Assembly: GCA_964441945.1 (NCBI GenBank)
Contig: CAYTWB010000015.1
Coordinates: 1-59,739 of the forward strand
DNA length: 59,739 bases
Origin: JADGQM01 sp964441945
Lineage (GTDB): Bacteria > Desulfobacterota > Syntrophobacteria > Syntrophobacterales > Syntrophobacteraceae
Direction of reading: 5' to 3'
This document shows, piece after piece, positions 34,832 to 43,542 of the stretch. Every line of letters begins with the position of its first letter. Position 1 is the first letter of the stretch. The notes beneath the pieces were generated by a model, which was not told where the DNA came from, searched no databases, and saw nothing but the letters and a program-made list of their open reading frames with translations. Position numbers and translations under genes: made by a program.

Positions 34832-35254
34832 ATGCAAGTAGAGTACAAAAACATCGACCCCAAGCTCATCGTGAATGAAATCCGCAATGGTCGTTCACTG
34901 GAATCCGTGCAAAAGGTATTCAACATCAAATTCAAGAGCGAAGTCCAGGATCTCTACCTGCGGGGCCTGATGGAATTGGGCGAAATCCCCCAGGTTGCGT
35001 TCAATAAGACCACCCCTTCCAAATCGCTCGTTCCAATACCGGAGCGCCCCACCGTACTCCGACGGGGCAGGGCCGGCGAGCAGCCGGCGATGGTGATCCA
35101 GACCCCCAATTTTCGAACTATCGGCCAAAGCGGCAGCATCACCTTGAACAAGGCGCTCCTGATTGAACAGCTGGGATTCCAGGTAGGGGACTACTTCGAG
35201 ATCTACAGGGAAGAAGACCGAGTCGTACTGAAGAAGGTGGCCGGCCCGCAATAG
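34832..35254 (+). CDS. AbrB/SpoVT-like domain protein
   Basis: A 140-residue protein. The last 45 residues look like a swapped-hairpin AbrB/MazE-type DNA-binding domain (IGQSGSITLNKALLIEQLG, GDYFEIYREEDRVVLKKV). The first 50 resemble a small helical, helix-turn-helix-like unit (GRSLESVQKVFNIKFKSEVQ), with a proline-rich linker between. A regulatory role is likely but the target is unknown. ATG 34832 has AGGAAAGG upstream. It is convergent with the phosphatidyltransferase gene and is preceded by a strong promoter and an unusually long leader. Confidence 0.65.
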   Translation: MQVEYKNIDPKLIVNEIRNGRSLESVQKVFNIKFKSEVQDLYLRGLMELGEIPQVAFNKTTPSKSLVPIPERPTVLRRGRAGEQPAMVIQTPNFRTIGQSGSITLNKALLIEQLGFQVGDYFEIYREEDRVVLKKVAGPQ

Positions 35255-35308
35255 GGACCTTCGGCCCTGGGCCTTTTCGCCCATTCGAACCGCGTCGTTT
35301 CAACCAGG

Positions 35309-35950
35309 TTAGTGTCGCAGTTTATTCAGAACGTGCAGGAAACGCCACAAAGCAGTCAGGTTTGCTCCTGCGGCCAGAATCAGGAGCGCTGCCACCAGGA
35401 CAATATCCTGCAGGGACTGGCTCGACGGGGAAACGACGAGAAGGTTCACAACGGGATTAAAAATGCCGGCAACACCCAGCAGCACAATCCGTTCACCTCT
35501 TTGAAACACCCCCACGAGGCAGCGCACACCCAGACCTTCCGCCCGGGCCCGCGTGTAGCTGACCATCAGTGATCCAAACAAAATAAGCAGGAGGGTAAGC
35601 GATATCAAAGGGGTTGCCGCTCCCTGTCGATAGAAATAGCACCAGATCCCCAAATAGATGATCAACTCGGTGTAGCGATCCAGCACTGAATCGAGAAAGG
35701 CACCGGACTTCTTGTTCTCCCCCAGTGCCCTCGCCAGAGAGCCGTCGAGCGTATCCAACAGCCCGGTCATTAGAGTAAACAGACCACCGAAAACAGGACA
35801 ATAGGCAAATGAAACGCCCGCCATCAAGCTGCTGAGGAGTCCCAGGAACGAGACATGATTGGGTTTCAGTTTTAGCTGAATCAGGCGGGGAACCAGATGA
35901 CGTTCAAGAAAGCTATAGTATTCCGTTTCAATGGCCGTTCCTTTGAACAT
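35309..35950 (-). CDS. CDP-alcohol phosphatidyltransferase family protein
   Basis: A 213-residue membrane protein with the complete CDP-alcohol phosphotransferase signature: DTLDGSLARALG followed by GAFLDSVLDR, supplying the metal-binding aspartates. Such enzymes transfer a phosphatidyl group from CDP-diacylglycerol to an alcohol, here possibly glycerol-phosphate or inositol-phosphate; the acceptor cannot be told. About five further membrane segments are visible. It lies alone, convergent with the AbrB-like gene. Confidence 0.87.
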   Translation of the reverse strand: MFKGTAIETEYYSFLERHLVPRLIQLKLKPNHVSFLGLLSSLMAGVSFAYCPVFGGLFTLMTGLLDTLDGSLARALGENKKSGAFLDSVLDRYTELIIYLGIWCYFYRQGAATPLISLTLLLILFGSLMVSYTRARAEGLGVRCLVGVFQRGERIVLLGVAGIFNPVVNLLVVSPSSQSLQDIVLVAALLILAAGANLTALWRFLHVLNKLRH

Positions 35951-36044
35951 ATACTACCTCTGATCGTTACCGGCACGCCATGAGTTGAAGCAAAAGGGAA
36001 ATCCTGCAATCTGTGCGGTCAGCCATCGGCCATTGACCTTGCGG

Positions 36045-37310
36045 CTAAGAGGGGCTGCAATGCTGTGCCCTCGTCACACGGAACAAAGGGGAAGCCAAAA
36101 TGGGAAAACCGCTCAGCCGAACCTGCACCTCCGTTCCGCTTGCCACTTCTACCACATGAGGCCCCAAAATAACATAGGCAAAACCGGCATCGAGCCTGCT
36201 ACAGACAGAAGAGTTCTTTCGATCGCAGGGACTGAAAAGGCCGGGCAGCTTTGCCAGGTCCAGGGTCCCCCTGATGGCTCGGTAATACCCGGGCTTTTGC
36301 CTGACGGATTCATTCAGGCATGCCGCAACCAGCGGATCTGAGAACTCTTGCAGCCCCTGCCACCGCCTCAGCATGGGAGCAGCCAGTTCGTCGAAAACGA
36401 CTTGTGCAGCCCATGGATTTCCGGGAAGCCCCAGAAAGACCTGTCTGCCTCTCACTCCCAAAGCAGATTTTCTCCCCGGGGTAAGATTGATTTCACTGAA
36501 CAGGGTCTCTACCCCGAGCAACGTCCATGCTTCGAGGACGAAGTCTCTATCCCCTTTTCCCATTCCACCGGTGGTAATAACAAGGTCCGCACCGGTCGTA
36601 TCCTGCAAAGAATCCGCAATGGCGCGAGGATCATCACCGACAACGCCCAGAGGGGTCGATTTTCCCCCTTGAAGCTGGGTCAGCCAGGAAAGCAGATGCA
36701 TGTTGTTGCAGTAGGTAAACGGGCCGTCTTCAGAAGACCCAAGGGCTTTCACCTCATCCCCTGTGGCCAGCAGGGCCACTCGAGGCTGCCGGTAAACAGC
36801 CATCGACTCGTATCCCAAAGCCACCATAACAGCCAGTCGTGTCGGGGTAAGGACCTCACCTTCTGCAAGCAGGGAGTCACCCTCTTTGACCTCCTCTCCC
36901 GGCAGAGCCACACCGTTTCCTCGATCACAGGCGCGCTCAAGGACCAGTTCATCCCCCCTCACCGTGACATCCTCCTGAGCAGCCACGGCGTCGGCAGACG
37001 GAGGAAACGGGGCGCCCGTGAGAATGCGAATGCACTCTTTGGACCCGATGCCCACATCCACAGTGTGCCCGGCGGCAAGGCACCCGGTCAGGATTCTTAG
37101 CGAAACCGGCCTGCCGGGAGCTGCACCACGAATGTCGTCACTGCGCAAGGCAAAGCCATCGAGGCGCGAGCGGCATTCCCCGGGAAGATTCCGGTCGGCA
37201 ACAACGCTTTGAGCGGCAACACGACCGAGCGCCTCTTCGATTCGCACCCGTTCAATTCCCAATGGTGCCGCCAGACGGGAAGCCAGTTGTCTGGCTTCGG
37301 TCAGGTCCAT
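36045..37310 (-). CDS. moeA: Molybdopterin molybdenumtransferase MoeA
   Basis: A 421-residue MoeA that inserts molybdate (or tungstate) into adenylylated molybdopterin. Typical segments are SRLDGFALRS, RILTGAPFPPSADAVAAQED, ATGDEV, the MPT-binding ITTGGMGKGDRDF, and GLPGNPWAAQVVF. I chose ATG 37310 (MDLTEARQLA), preceded by GGAG, because the longer frame to 37382 lies inside mobA. It overlaps the mobA stop by ten bases, forming a mobB-mobA-moeA operon that supplies cofactor for molybdenum or tungsten enzymes such as formate dehydrogenases. Confidence 0.92.
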   Translation of the reverse strand: MDLTEARQLASRLAAPLGIERVRIEEALGRVAAQSVVADRNLPGECRSRLDGFALRSDDIRGAAPGRPVSLRILTGCLAAGHTVDVGIGSKECIRILTGAPFPPSADAVAAQEDVTVRGDELVLERACDRGNGVALPGEEVKEGDSLLAEGEVLTPTRLAVMVALGYESMAVYRQPRVALLATGDEVKALGSSEDGPFTYCNNMHLLSWLTQLQGGKSTPLGVVGDDPRAIADSLQDTTGADLVITTGGMGKGDRDFVLEAWTLLGVETLFSEINLTPGRKSALGVRGRQVFLGLPGNPWAAQVVFDELAAPMLRRWQGLQEFSDPLVAACLNESVRQKPGYYRAIRGTLDLAKLPGLFSPCDRKNSSVCSRLDAGFAYVILGPHVVEVASGTEVQVRLSGFPILASPLFRVTRAQHCSPS

Positions 37311-37885
37311 TTCAGCTGCTCCAGGTTTTCCTGTGTGTTGATATTCCTGAAACTGAGCCCATCCGGGTCCACCGTTCTCCACTCTTTCTCAGGCAGTTCC
37401 CTCACTCTGACCTTTCGGAAAAACGATATGATTTTCCTGTCGCCCCTTTCCAGGGCCACAGCAATCGGGGCCAGACAACAGCGGGAATACAGGGCCAGGA
37501 GCGGGTCGTGGCGATCGTTGAGCACAGGCACAACCACGTCATAACCCTCTCTCAGGCGGATCATCCACTCTACCAGTTCCGGAACCAGGAAAGGCATATC
37601 CGTTGCCCTGGCAAAAATCCATTCGTGCGGGCTGAAAAGCAAGGCGGTGTAGATGCCGCCCAGAGGACCCTGGTTGGTCAGAACGTCCTGTACCAATGTT
37701 GCCCGGATATGGAAATAGGGTGTCAGGTCGTTGGCGACCACCAAAAGCGGATCGCAAAACCTCCGCAATGATTCCACCGCGTTTTCAAGAAGGCTTTGCC
37801 CCTGGAAGACCTCCAGGGCCTTGTTCCTGCCGAAACGAAGACTCTTCCCGCCTGCGAGGATGGCTCCGGTGAGCATCTCACTCAT
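37301..37885 (-). CDS. mobA: Molybdenum cofactor guanylyltransferase MobA
   Basis: A protein of about 194 residues with the nucleotidyltransferase start GAILAGGKSLRFGRNKAL, then NQGPLGGIYTAL, ATDMPFLVPELV and the DRHDPLLALY segment. It attaches GMP to molybdopterin to form the guanine dinucleotide cofactor. The start is not certain: ATG 37888, 37885 and 37876 are all in frame, and all but the last overlap the mobB stop. It lies between mobB and moeA on one transcript. Confidence 0.9.
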   Translation of the reverse strand: MSEMLTGAILAGGKSLRFGRNKALEVFQGQSLLENAVESLRRFCDPLLVVANDLTPYFHIRATLVQDVLTNQGPLGGIYTALLFSPHEWIFARATDMPFLVPELVEWMIRLREGYDVVVPVLNDRHDPLLALYSRCCLAPIAVALERGDRKIISFFRKVRVRELPEKEWRTVDPDGLSFRNINTQENLEQLKWT

Positions 37886-38534
37886 CATCCAGCCGGATCT
37901 GGATATCAATCTTGCGCGGCACCTTCCAGCCCCTCAGACTGGAGAGCATGCCGACTGTTCCGCCGATCACAAAATCCTTTACAAAGTCTTTCATCGGTAG
38001 TTGCCTGCCATCCAAAAACACCACGATGCGAGGTTTTTTCCGGCTTTTCAGATACCGTTCTTCAATAAGGTCTGCAACCCGGGACACTTCATCGAACCGG
38101 AATAGAGGAATATCGAGATCGACAACGTCTTCGGTGACCATCGCGAAAAGGTTGTCCTTGGCGCTGCAAAGGGGTTTGGCTGCCACGGCGGATCGATAGA
38201 CTTCGATTTTGGGGAAATGAGAAAGCTTGTATCCTTCGACCAAAAGGATGTCCTCAATCCAGAAGTAGCGCCCTGCGATCTCTTCCACCGGCATCTCCGG
38301 ATCCATTTCCCGAATCGCTCCGAGCATCGTGGGGGAAGCGATGGCAATGGTCTGGGCGCCGGCATTGCGATGCCTCCAGGTATCCTTTCCTTCCCGGTCC
38401 ATCTCGAAACCGTGTGCGACATGTTTCAGTGTTCCGACCCGGTATCCGCGTCGCCGCAAATCGGGAATCAGCTGCTCAAGAAAGGTCGTCTTTCCTGAAT
38501 TTGAAACCCCAACAATGTTGATGATGGGCAGCAT
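37878..38534 (-). CDS. mobB: Molybdopterin-guanine dinucleotide biosynthesis protein MobB, extended
   Basis: A 218-residue GTP-binding adaptor of the MobB family with the P-loop GVSNSGKTTFLEQL, then VGTLKHVAHGFEMDREGKDTWRHRNAGA and ILLVEGYK. ATG 38534 is preceded by AAAGGAGAAAGGA. After the normal end of the domain near residue 160 it carries about 55 additional residues (from KKPRIVVFLDGRQLPM), a tail I do not recognise. It is first in the mobB-mobA-moeA operon. Confidence 0.88.
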   Translation of the reverse strand: MLPIINIVGVSNSGKTTFLEQLIPDLRRRGYRVGTLKHVAHGFEMDREGKDTWRHRNAGAQTIAIASPTMLGAIREMDPEMPVEEIAGRYFWIEDILLVEGYKLSHFPKIEVYRSAVAAKPLCSAKDNLFAMVTEDVVDLDIPLFRFDEVSRVADLIEERYLKSRKKPRIVVFLDGRQLPMKDFVKDFVIGGTVGMLSSLRGWKVPRKIDIQIRLDDE

Positions 38535-38783
38535 AGTCCTTTCTCCTTTACCTTGTAATCTCAGTCGTCGCGGCACTATGTCACACCAGTCCGAGCGTGT
38601 CAACGCACGCTTGGGTGCGCTTTCAGCAACACTGGCCCACCTGCCGGGTTTCGGTTTGGAAGGACTGCTTCATCGGCTGGTTTTTCTACTGTGACATAAT
38701 GCCTCATCCTCTCTCCTTTGCTCGATTTCATTGACCCGCAGGGGGCACTGTGCTAGCTTGCCGTCCTCTGGAGGTGATCGGTG

Positions 38784-39584
38784 ATGATTCCATATCCTCA
38801 TATCAATCCCGACTTGGTCACCATCGGCCCGTTGCGTATCCGATGGTACGGGCTCATGTATGTTCTGGGATTTCTGGCGGGCTATTTCCTCATACAGAAG
38901 CAGGATCGTTCCCGTGAGATGGGTCTGGTCGGCAATACGGCGCAAGACCTGATATTCTATCTGGCCATTGGACTCATCGTTGGGGCTCGCCTGGGATACA
39001 TCTTTTTCTACGACTATAATGAATACATGACCTATTTGAAGAACCCGCTGGAGATCATCGCCACCTGGCATGGGGGCATGTCCTTTCACGGCGGGCTTTT
39101 GGGAGCGATCATCGCATGCGGCTGGTTCTGCCGTCGCCGGAAGTTCCCGTTCTGGGGGGTCATCGACAGTGTGGCGGTTGCCACCCCCGTAGGGCTGGGT
39201 TTGGGCCGCATCGGCAATTTCATCAACGGCGAGTTGCTGGGACTTCCCTCCAATGTGCCGTGGGCCATGATTTTCCCGGAGGGTGGCCCGATCCCCAGGC
39301 ATCCTTCCCAGCTTTATGAGGCCCTGATGGAGGGGCCTGTCCTGCTTATCCTGCTCTGGTGGCTGCGCAAGAAGCGATTTCGGGACGGAATGATGCTCGT
39401 GTTCTTTCTGCTCTTTTATGGTGTAATGCGGTTCTTTCTGGAGTTTTTCAAGGAACCCGACCCCCAGATCGGATACCTCCTGAGCTATTTTACAATGGGA
39501 CAGGTCCTTTGCATCACGATGATCCTCGCCTCACTGTTGTTGTTCTTCTGCTTCCGGCTCAATCGATCGAACGAAAAAACCTGA
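38784..39584 (+). CDS. lgt: Prolipoprotein diacylglyceryl transferase Lgt
   Basis: A 266-residue inner-membrane enzyme that transfers diacylglycerol from phosphatidylglycerol to the lipobox cysteine of lipoproteins. The family signature GRIGNFINGELLG is exact, and RWYGLMYVLGF, HGGMSFHGGLLG and RHPSQLYEA are also present. Seven membrane segments fit. GGAGGTGATC at 38770 is an excellent ribosome site for ATG 38784; GTG 38781 directly before is in frame. The next gene follows after 51 bases. Confidence 0.95.
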   Translation: MIPYPHINPDLVTIGPLRIRWYGLMYVLGFLAGYFLIQKQDRSREMGLVGNTAQDLIFYLAIGLIVGARLGYIFFYDYNEYMTYLKNPLEIIATWHGGMSFHGGLLGAIIACGWFCRRRKFPFWGVIDSVAVATPVGLGLGRIGNFINGELLGLPSNVPWAMIFPEGGPIPRHPSQLYEALMEGPVLLILLWWLRKKRFRDGMMLVFFLLFYGVMRFFLEFFKEPDPQIGYLLSYFTMGQVLCITMILASLLLFFCFRLNRSNEKT

Positions 39585-39635
39585 TCCGACCGTGGTCCCG
39601 GGCGAAAGCGATACCGTATAGAGGATGCAATATCC

Positions 39636-40634
39636 ATGATGGGTTACCTCGTTAAGAGGCTGCTGCAACTCGTTCCAACTCTTCTCGGAATCACGTTCAT
39701 TACCTTTCTGATCATCCAGCTGGCACCCGGCAATCCGGCGGCCCTAAAGCTCCAGATGAGCGCACAGGGACAGATGAGTGATCGTGCCGTCTCTCAACAG
39801 ATCATCGAGGAGACGAAAAAGCTCTACGGCCTGGACAAACCGCTCCCCATCCAGTATCTGCTCTGGGTCAAACGCGTCCTGACCTTCGATTTCGGCACCT
39901 CGTACAAAGACCATCGCAGTGTCTGGGACAAGATCGCAGAACGTCTGCCCATAACCATTCAGCTGAACGTGATCTCAATTCTCCTGGTCTATCTGATCGC
40001 CATTCCCGCCGGCATCTATTCTGCGACACGCCCCGGGACCCCGACAGATCGCCTGCTTACGCTCTTCTTCTTTGTGCTGTATTCATTGCCGAGCTTTTGG
40101 GTTGCGGTGTTGCTGATCATGCTGTTGGGCGGCGGCGACTTCTGGGATGTATTGCCGGTTTACGGTATTTCCTCAATCGGCGCGGAAGAATGGGCCTTTT
40201 TCCCCTGGCTCGTCGACCGGATCTCTCACCTGATACTCCCCATCACCTGTCTCACCTACGGGGGTTTTGCCTATCTCTCACGACTCACCCGCGCCAACAT
40301 GTTGGAGGTGGTTCGGGAAGACTATGTTCGCACGGCTCGAGCCAAGGGACTCAGTGAACGCCGCGTGATCACCAGACACGCCTTCCGCAACGCTTTGCTG
40401 CCGATTGTGACCCTTCTGGCTTTTCTGCTTCCGGCCATGTTTGGAGGCAGTGTGATCATCGAAAGCATCTTTTCTATTCCGGGGATGGGACAGCTTGGGT
40501 TCGAGGCGGTCCTGGGCCGCGACTATCCGGTCATCATGGCCATAACCACCATTTCCGCTTTGCTGACCCTGGTGGGGCTGTTCGTCTCCGATATTCTTTA
40601 TGCTCTTCTCGATCCTCGGATCAAGCTTGAATAA
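39636..40634 (+). CDS. Peptide ABC transporter permease, YejB/DppB type
   Basis: A 332-residue permease with six membrane segments. It has the characteristic start YLVKRLLQLVPTLLGITF.TF, the APGNPA loop, and the ATPase-contact loop VREDYVRTARAKGLSERRV. It pairs with the YejE-like permease 25 bases downstream. Substrates of this family are oligopeptides or related compounds. No binding protein or ATPase gene is present on either side. Confidence 0.88.
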   Translation: MMGYLVKRLLQLVPTLLGITFITFLIIQLAPGNPAALKLQMSAQGQMSDRAVSQQIIEETKKLYGLDKPLPIQYLLWVKRVLTFDFGTSYKDHRSVWDKIAERLPITIQLNVISILLVYLIAIPAGIYSATRPGTPTDRLLTLFFFVLYSLPSFWVAVLLIMLLGGGDFWDVLPVYGISSIGAEEWAFFPWLVDRISHLILPITCLTYGGFAYLSRLTRANMLEVVREDYVRTARAKGLSERRVITRHAFRNALLPIVTLLAFLLPAMFGGSVIIESIFSIPGMGQLGFEAVLGRDYPVIMAITTISALLTLVGLFVSDILYALLDPRIKLE

Positions 40635-40659
40635 TCAAAGGGAGTGAGAATCACCGCAC

Positions 40660-41703
40660 ATGAAAACGTCCGTTACAAGCGGTGCAATGACTCATCACTC
40701 CTATTGGCGGATGGTCTGGCACCATTTCACGAAGAGGCGTCTGGCTTTGGGCGGGCTATGGGTCTCGCTCACCCTGTTTCTTGTGGCGGTCTTTGCTCCT
40801 CTGCTTGCAAACGGAAGACCGATCTTCTTCTCGCATCAGGGCCGCTGGTTTTGGCCTGTCTTTATGGGCGCGGAACAGATCGGCCCCTACTCCTGGAAGG
40901 ACCTCAAAAAGAACGCCCCTTTTCTTCTGCAGCGGGATATAGAGGGACGCGGCGACTTTGCCATCTGGCCTCCGGTGCCTTACTCGCCCACCGAATACGA
41001 TCTTCTGGAAAGCCTGAGTGCACCGACCGGAGAGCACTGGCTGGGAACCGATGACAGCGGCCGGGACGTACTGAGCCGCATGATCCACGGGTCACGCGTC
41101 TCGCTTTCGGTCGGTTTTGTCTCTGTGGGGATTGCGCTGGGGATCGGTATTCTTCTGGGCGCCCTGGCCGGATACTCTGGCGGATGGATCGACCACCTGA
41201 TCAGCAGGATCATCGAAATTCTTCTGACGATCCCGACCTTTTTCCTCATTATCGCCATCATCGCTTTTCTTCCGCCAAGCATTTACAATATCATGGTGGT
41301 GATCGGACTGACCGGCTGGACGGGTGTTGCCCGGTTCGTGCGAGCCGAATTCCTGAAGCTGAAACAGCTCGATTTCATTACAGCCTCCAGGGCACTCGGC
41401 GCCTCGCATGCGCGCATCATTTTCCTTCACATGCTCCCGAATGCCATGGCGCCGGTGTTGGTTTCAGCCGTCTTCGGCATTGCCGGAGCGATTTTGACGG
41501 AATCGAGCCTCAGTTTTCTCGGGTTCGGCGTGCCGCCCCCGACACCCAGCTGGGGAGATATTCTTTCACAGAGCAGGGACTATATCGAATTCGCCTGGTG
41601 GCTTACTGTCTTTCCCGGTTCTGCGATCTTTCTCAGTATCACCGCCTATAATCTCGTTGGTGAAGGTCTTCGCGATGCCATGGACCCGAAGCTATTTCAG
41701 TAA
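40660..41703 (+). CDS. Peptide ABC transporter permease, YejE/OppC type
   Basis: A 347-residue permease with the long periplasmic insertion between helices 1 and 2 that marks the YejE subgroup (FAIWPPVPYSPTEYDLL then HWLGTDDSGRDVLSRMIHG). The cytoplasmic contact loop FITASRALGASHARI is intact, as are LTESSLSFLGFG and the late GLRDAMDPKL. With the gene before it this forms a membrane channel, but no binding protein or ATPase is nearby. The exonuclease gene xseA starts 22 bases downstream. Confidence 0.88.
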   Translation: MKTSVTSGAMTHHSYWRMVWHHFTKRRLALGGLWVSLTLFLVAVFAPLLANGRPIFFSHQGRWFWPVFMGAEQIGPYSWKDLKKNAPFLLQRDIEGRGDFAIWPPVPYSPTEYDLLESLSAPTGEHWLGTDDSGRDVLSRMIHGSRVSLSVGFVSVGIALGIGILLGALAGYSGGWIDHLISRIIEILLTIPTFFLIIAIIAFLPPSIYNIMVVIGLTGWTGVARFVRAEFLKLKQLDFITASRALGASHARIIFLHMLPNAMAPVLVSAVFGIAGAILTESSLSFLGFGVPPPTPSWGDILSQSRDYIEFAWWLTVFPGSAIFLSITAYNLVGEGLRDAMDPKLFQ

Positions 41704-41725
41704 GAAGGAGGCTGCCGGCCAGGCC

Positions 41726-43099
41726 ATGCTGGTTCCCATTCCCCAGCAAGAGACCATAGTCTTTTCGGTCAGCGCCCTGAACATGCGCATCAAGTCTCTC
41801 CTGGAATCCAGCTACCGGTTTGTGTGGGTCAAAGGGGAGATTTCCAATTTTCGGATTCCGGCATCGGGCCACTATTACTTTACCTTGAAGGACGAGCTAA
41901 GCCAGATCCGGGCGGTATGCTTCCGCACCCAGCATCGCCACCAGAAATTTGTTCCTGAAGACGGCCTGCTGGTCATTTGTCAGGGGCGAATCAGTGTCTA
42001 CGAACCCCGGGGAGAATATCAGCTGATTGTGGAAATCATGGAGCCGCAGGGGCGAGGGGCACTGCAACTGGCCTTTGAACAGCTGAAAAAGAAGCTGGAA
42101 GGCGAAGGCCTTTTTGATCCGGCCGGCAAACCGCCCCTGCCCTTCTGCCCGCAATCGATCGCCGTCATCACCTCTTCCACCGGCGCGGCCGTTCGTGACA
42201 TTATGAAGGTCCTTCAACGCAGTCCCTATCCCCTAACCATTACGCTGCTGCCGGTCCGGGTGCAGGGAGAGGAGGCGGGCGGGGAGATTGCCGCCGCCAT
42301 TGAAACCGCCAACACCCTGCTCCCGCAGTTTTTATGGGACGTTTTGATCGTGGGCAGAGGTGGCGGCAGTATCGAGGACTTGTGGCCATTCAATACGGAG
42401 GGTGTTGCCAGGGCCGTAGCCGGCTCCCGGATTCCCGTTATTTCAGCCGTAGGCCACGAGATTGACTTCACCATCTCCGATCTGGTCGCGACTCTTCGTG
42501 CCCCTACCCCTACCGCGGCCGCCGAATGGATCGTATCGCGTCTGGATGGTCTGCAGAGAGAATTGGTGCAGGCTCGCAGCCAGATGCTCAAAACCATCCG
42601 TCACAGGCTCGATCACCGGAAAGAACGCCTTCATTTCCTGGAAAGCCGCCTGACCGATCCCAGGCGACGCCTTCAGGACCTGCGGCTGCTCGTGGATGAT
42701 CGCATGGACCGGCTGCAGCTGGCTTTCTCCCGGCACCTCCAGCAGCTTCGGACCCACCATGGCCATCTCTTGAAGCGCCTGTTGCTGATCCAACCTGTCA
42801 AAAGCATTCAACAGCACCGGAAGTCTTTGAATCAGCTCCGCCGGGATTTAGCGGTCAATTACCGGCGGAAGCTGGAGAACCGTAGGTCTCAGCTGCATGA
42901 ATATGCTTCCAGGTTGGAGGCCCTCAGCCCGATGGCGGTCTTGACCCGAGGGTATTCCATCTCTTTCCGACTGCCGGAGAAAACAATTATCCGAAAAGCC
43001 TCCGAGGTGAAAGCGGGCGAAGAGGTCCTGATTCAGCTGTCACAGGGCATTTTGGAATGTACCGTGCGAGAATCCTCGATGGAAAGGAACAGGCAATGA
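41726..43099 (+). CDS. xseA: Exodeoxyribonuclease VII large subunit XseA
   Basis: A 457-residue catalytic subunit of exonuclease VII, which degrades single-stranded DNA. The N-terminal OB-fold (VSALNMRIKSLLES, FVWVKGEISNF, SGHYYFTLKD) and the core (AVITSSTGAAVRDI, VGRGGGSIEDLWPFN, SAVGHEIDFTI, DLVATLRAPTPTAAAE) are clear, followed by long coiled coils. I chose ATG 41726 (MLVPIPQQ) over the longer frame from 41657, which would overlap the permease gene. It is coupled to xseB by an ATGA overlap. Confidence 0.93.
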   Translation: MLVPIPQQETIVFSVSALNMRIKSLLESSYRFVWVKGEISNFRIPASGHYYFTLKDELSQIRAVCFRTQHRHQKFVPEDGLLVICQGRISVYEPRGEYQLIVEIMEPQGRGALQLAFEQLKKKLEGEGLFDPAGKPPLPFCPQSIAVITSSTGAAVRDIMKVLQRSPYPLTITLLPVRVQGEEAGGEIAAAIETANTLLPQFLWDVLIVGRGGGSIEDLWPFNTEGVARAVAGSRIPVISAVGHEIDFTISDLVATLRAPTPTAAAEWIVSRLDGLQRELVQARSQMLKTIRHRLDHRKERLHFLESRLTDPRRRLQDLRLLVDDRMDRLQLAFSRHLQQLRTHHGHLLKRLLLIQPVKSIQQHRKSLNQLRRDLAVNYRRKLENRRSQLHEYASRLEALSPMAVLTRGYSISFRLPEKTIIRKASEVKAGEEVLIQLSQGILECTVRESSMERNRQ

Positions 43100-43356
43100 G
43101 CAAGAAGAAGAGCGAGCAGTTTGAAGACTCCATGAAGAAGCTCCAGTCGATTGTCGAGAAACTCGAGCGGGGTGATCTGCCGCTGGAGCAAGCGATGGAG
43201 TCTTTTACCGAAGGCATGCAGCTGGTTCAGCTCTGCCACCAGAAGCTTGAAGAGGCGGAGAATAAGATTCAGGTCCTCGTCAAAGACCACGAGGGTGTGT
43301 GGGCCACAGCCGCTTTTGAGGCCGGCTCAAGGGAAAGTGAGACGGATGCTCCATGA
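43096..43356 (+). CDS. xseB: Exodeoxyribonuclease VII small subunit XseB
   Basis: An 86-residue, mostly helical protein with the family core FEDSMKKLQSIVEKLERGDL, PLEQAMESFTEGM and HQKLEEAENKI. It binds the XseA coiled coil to form exonuclease VII. ATG 43096 overlaps the xseA stop and has AGGAACAGG before it. The 186 bases to ispA contain no gene and no clear signal. Confidence 0.93.
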   Translation: MSKKKSEQFEDSMKKLQSIVEKLERGDLPLEQAMESFTEGMQLVQLCHQKLEEAENKIQVLVKDHEGVWATAAFEAGSRESETDAP

Positions 43357-43542
43357 AGAAGTGATTGTCAAAAATGTGGAAAGGCATGATCAGGCATGCT
43401 AAACTGCATCTGTTAATCTATCTGACGAATTGTCTGTCCATGACCGGCTTCAAGACATGTGATCCCGGGGAAGACGAGCGGATTGGACGGACCGGGCCCG
43501 CTCACGGGGTTTGCCGCATCGAGACGAACGGACCATTGCATA

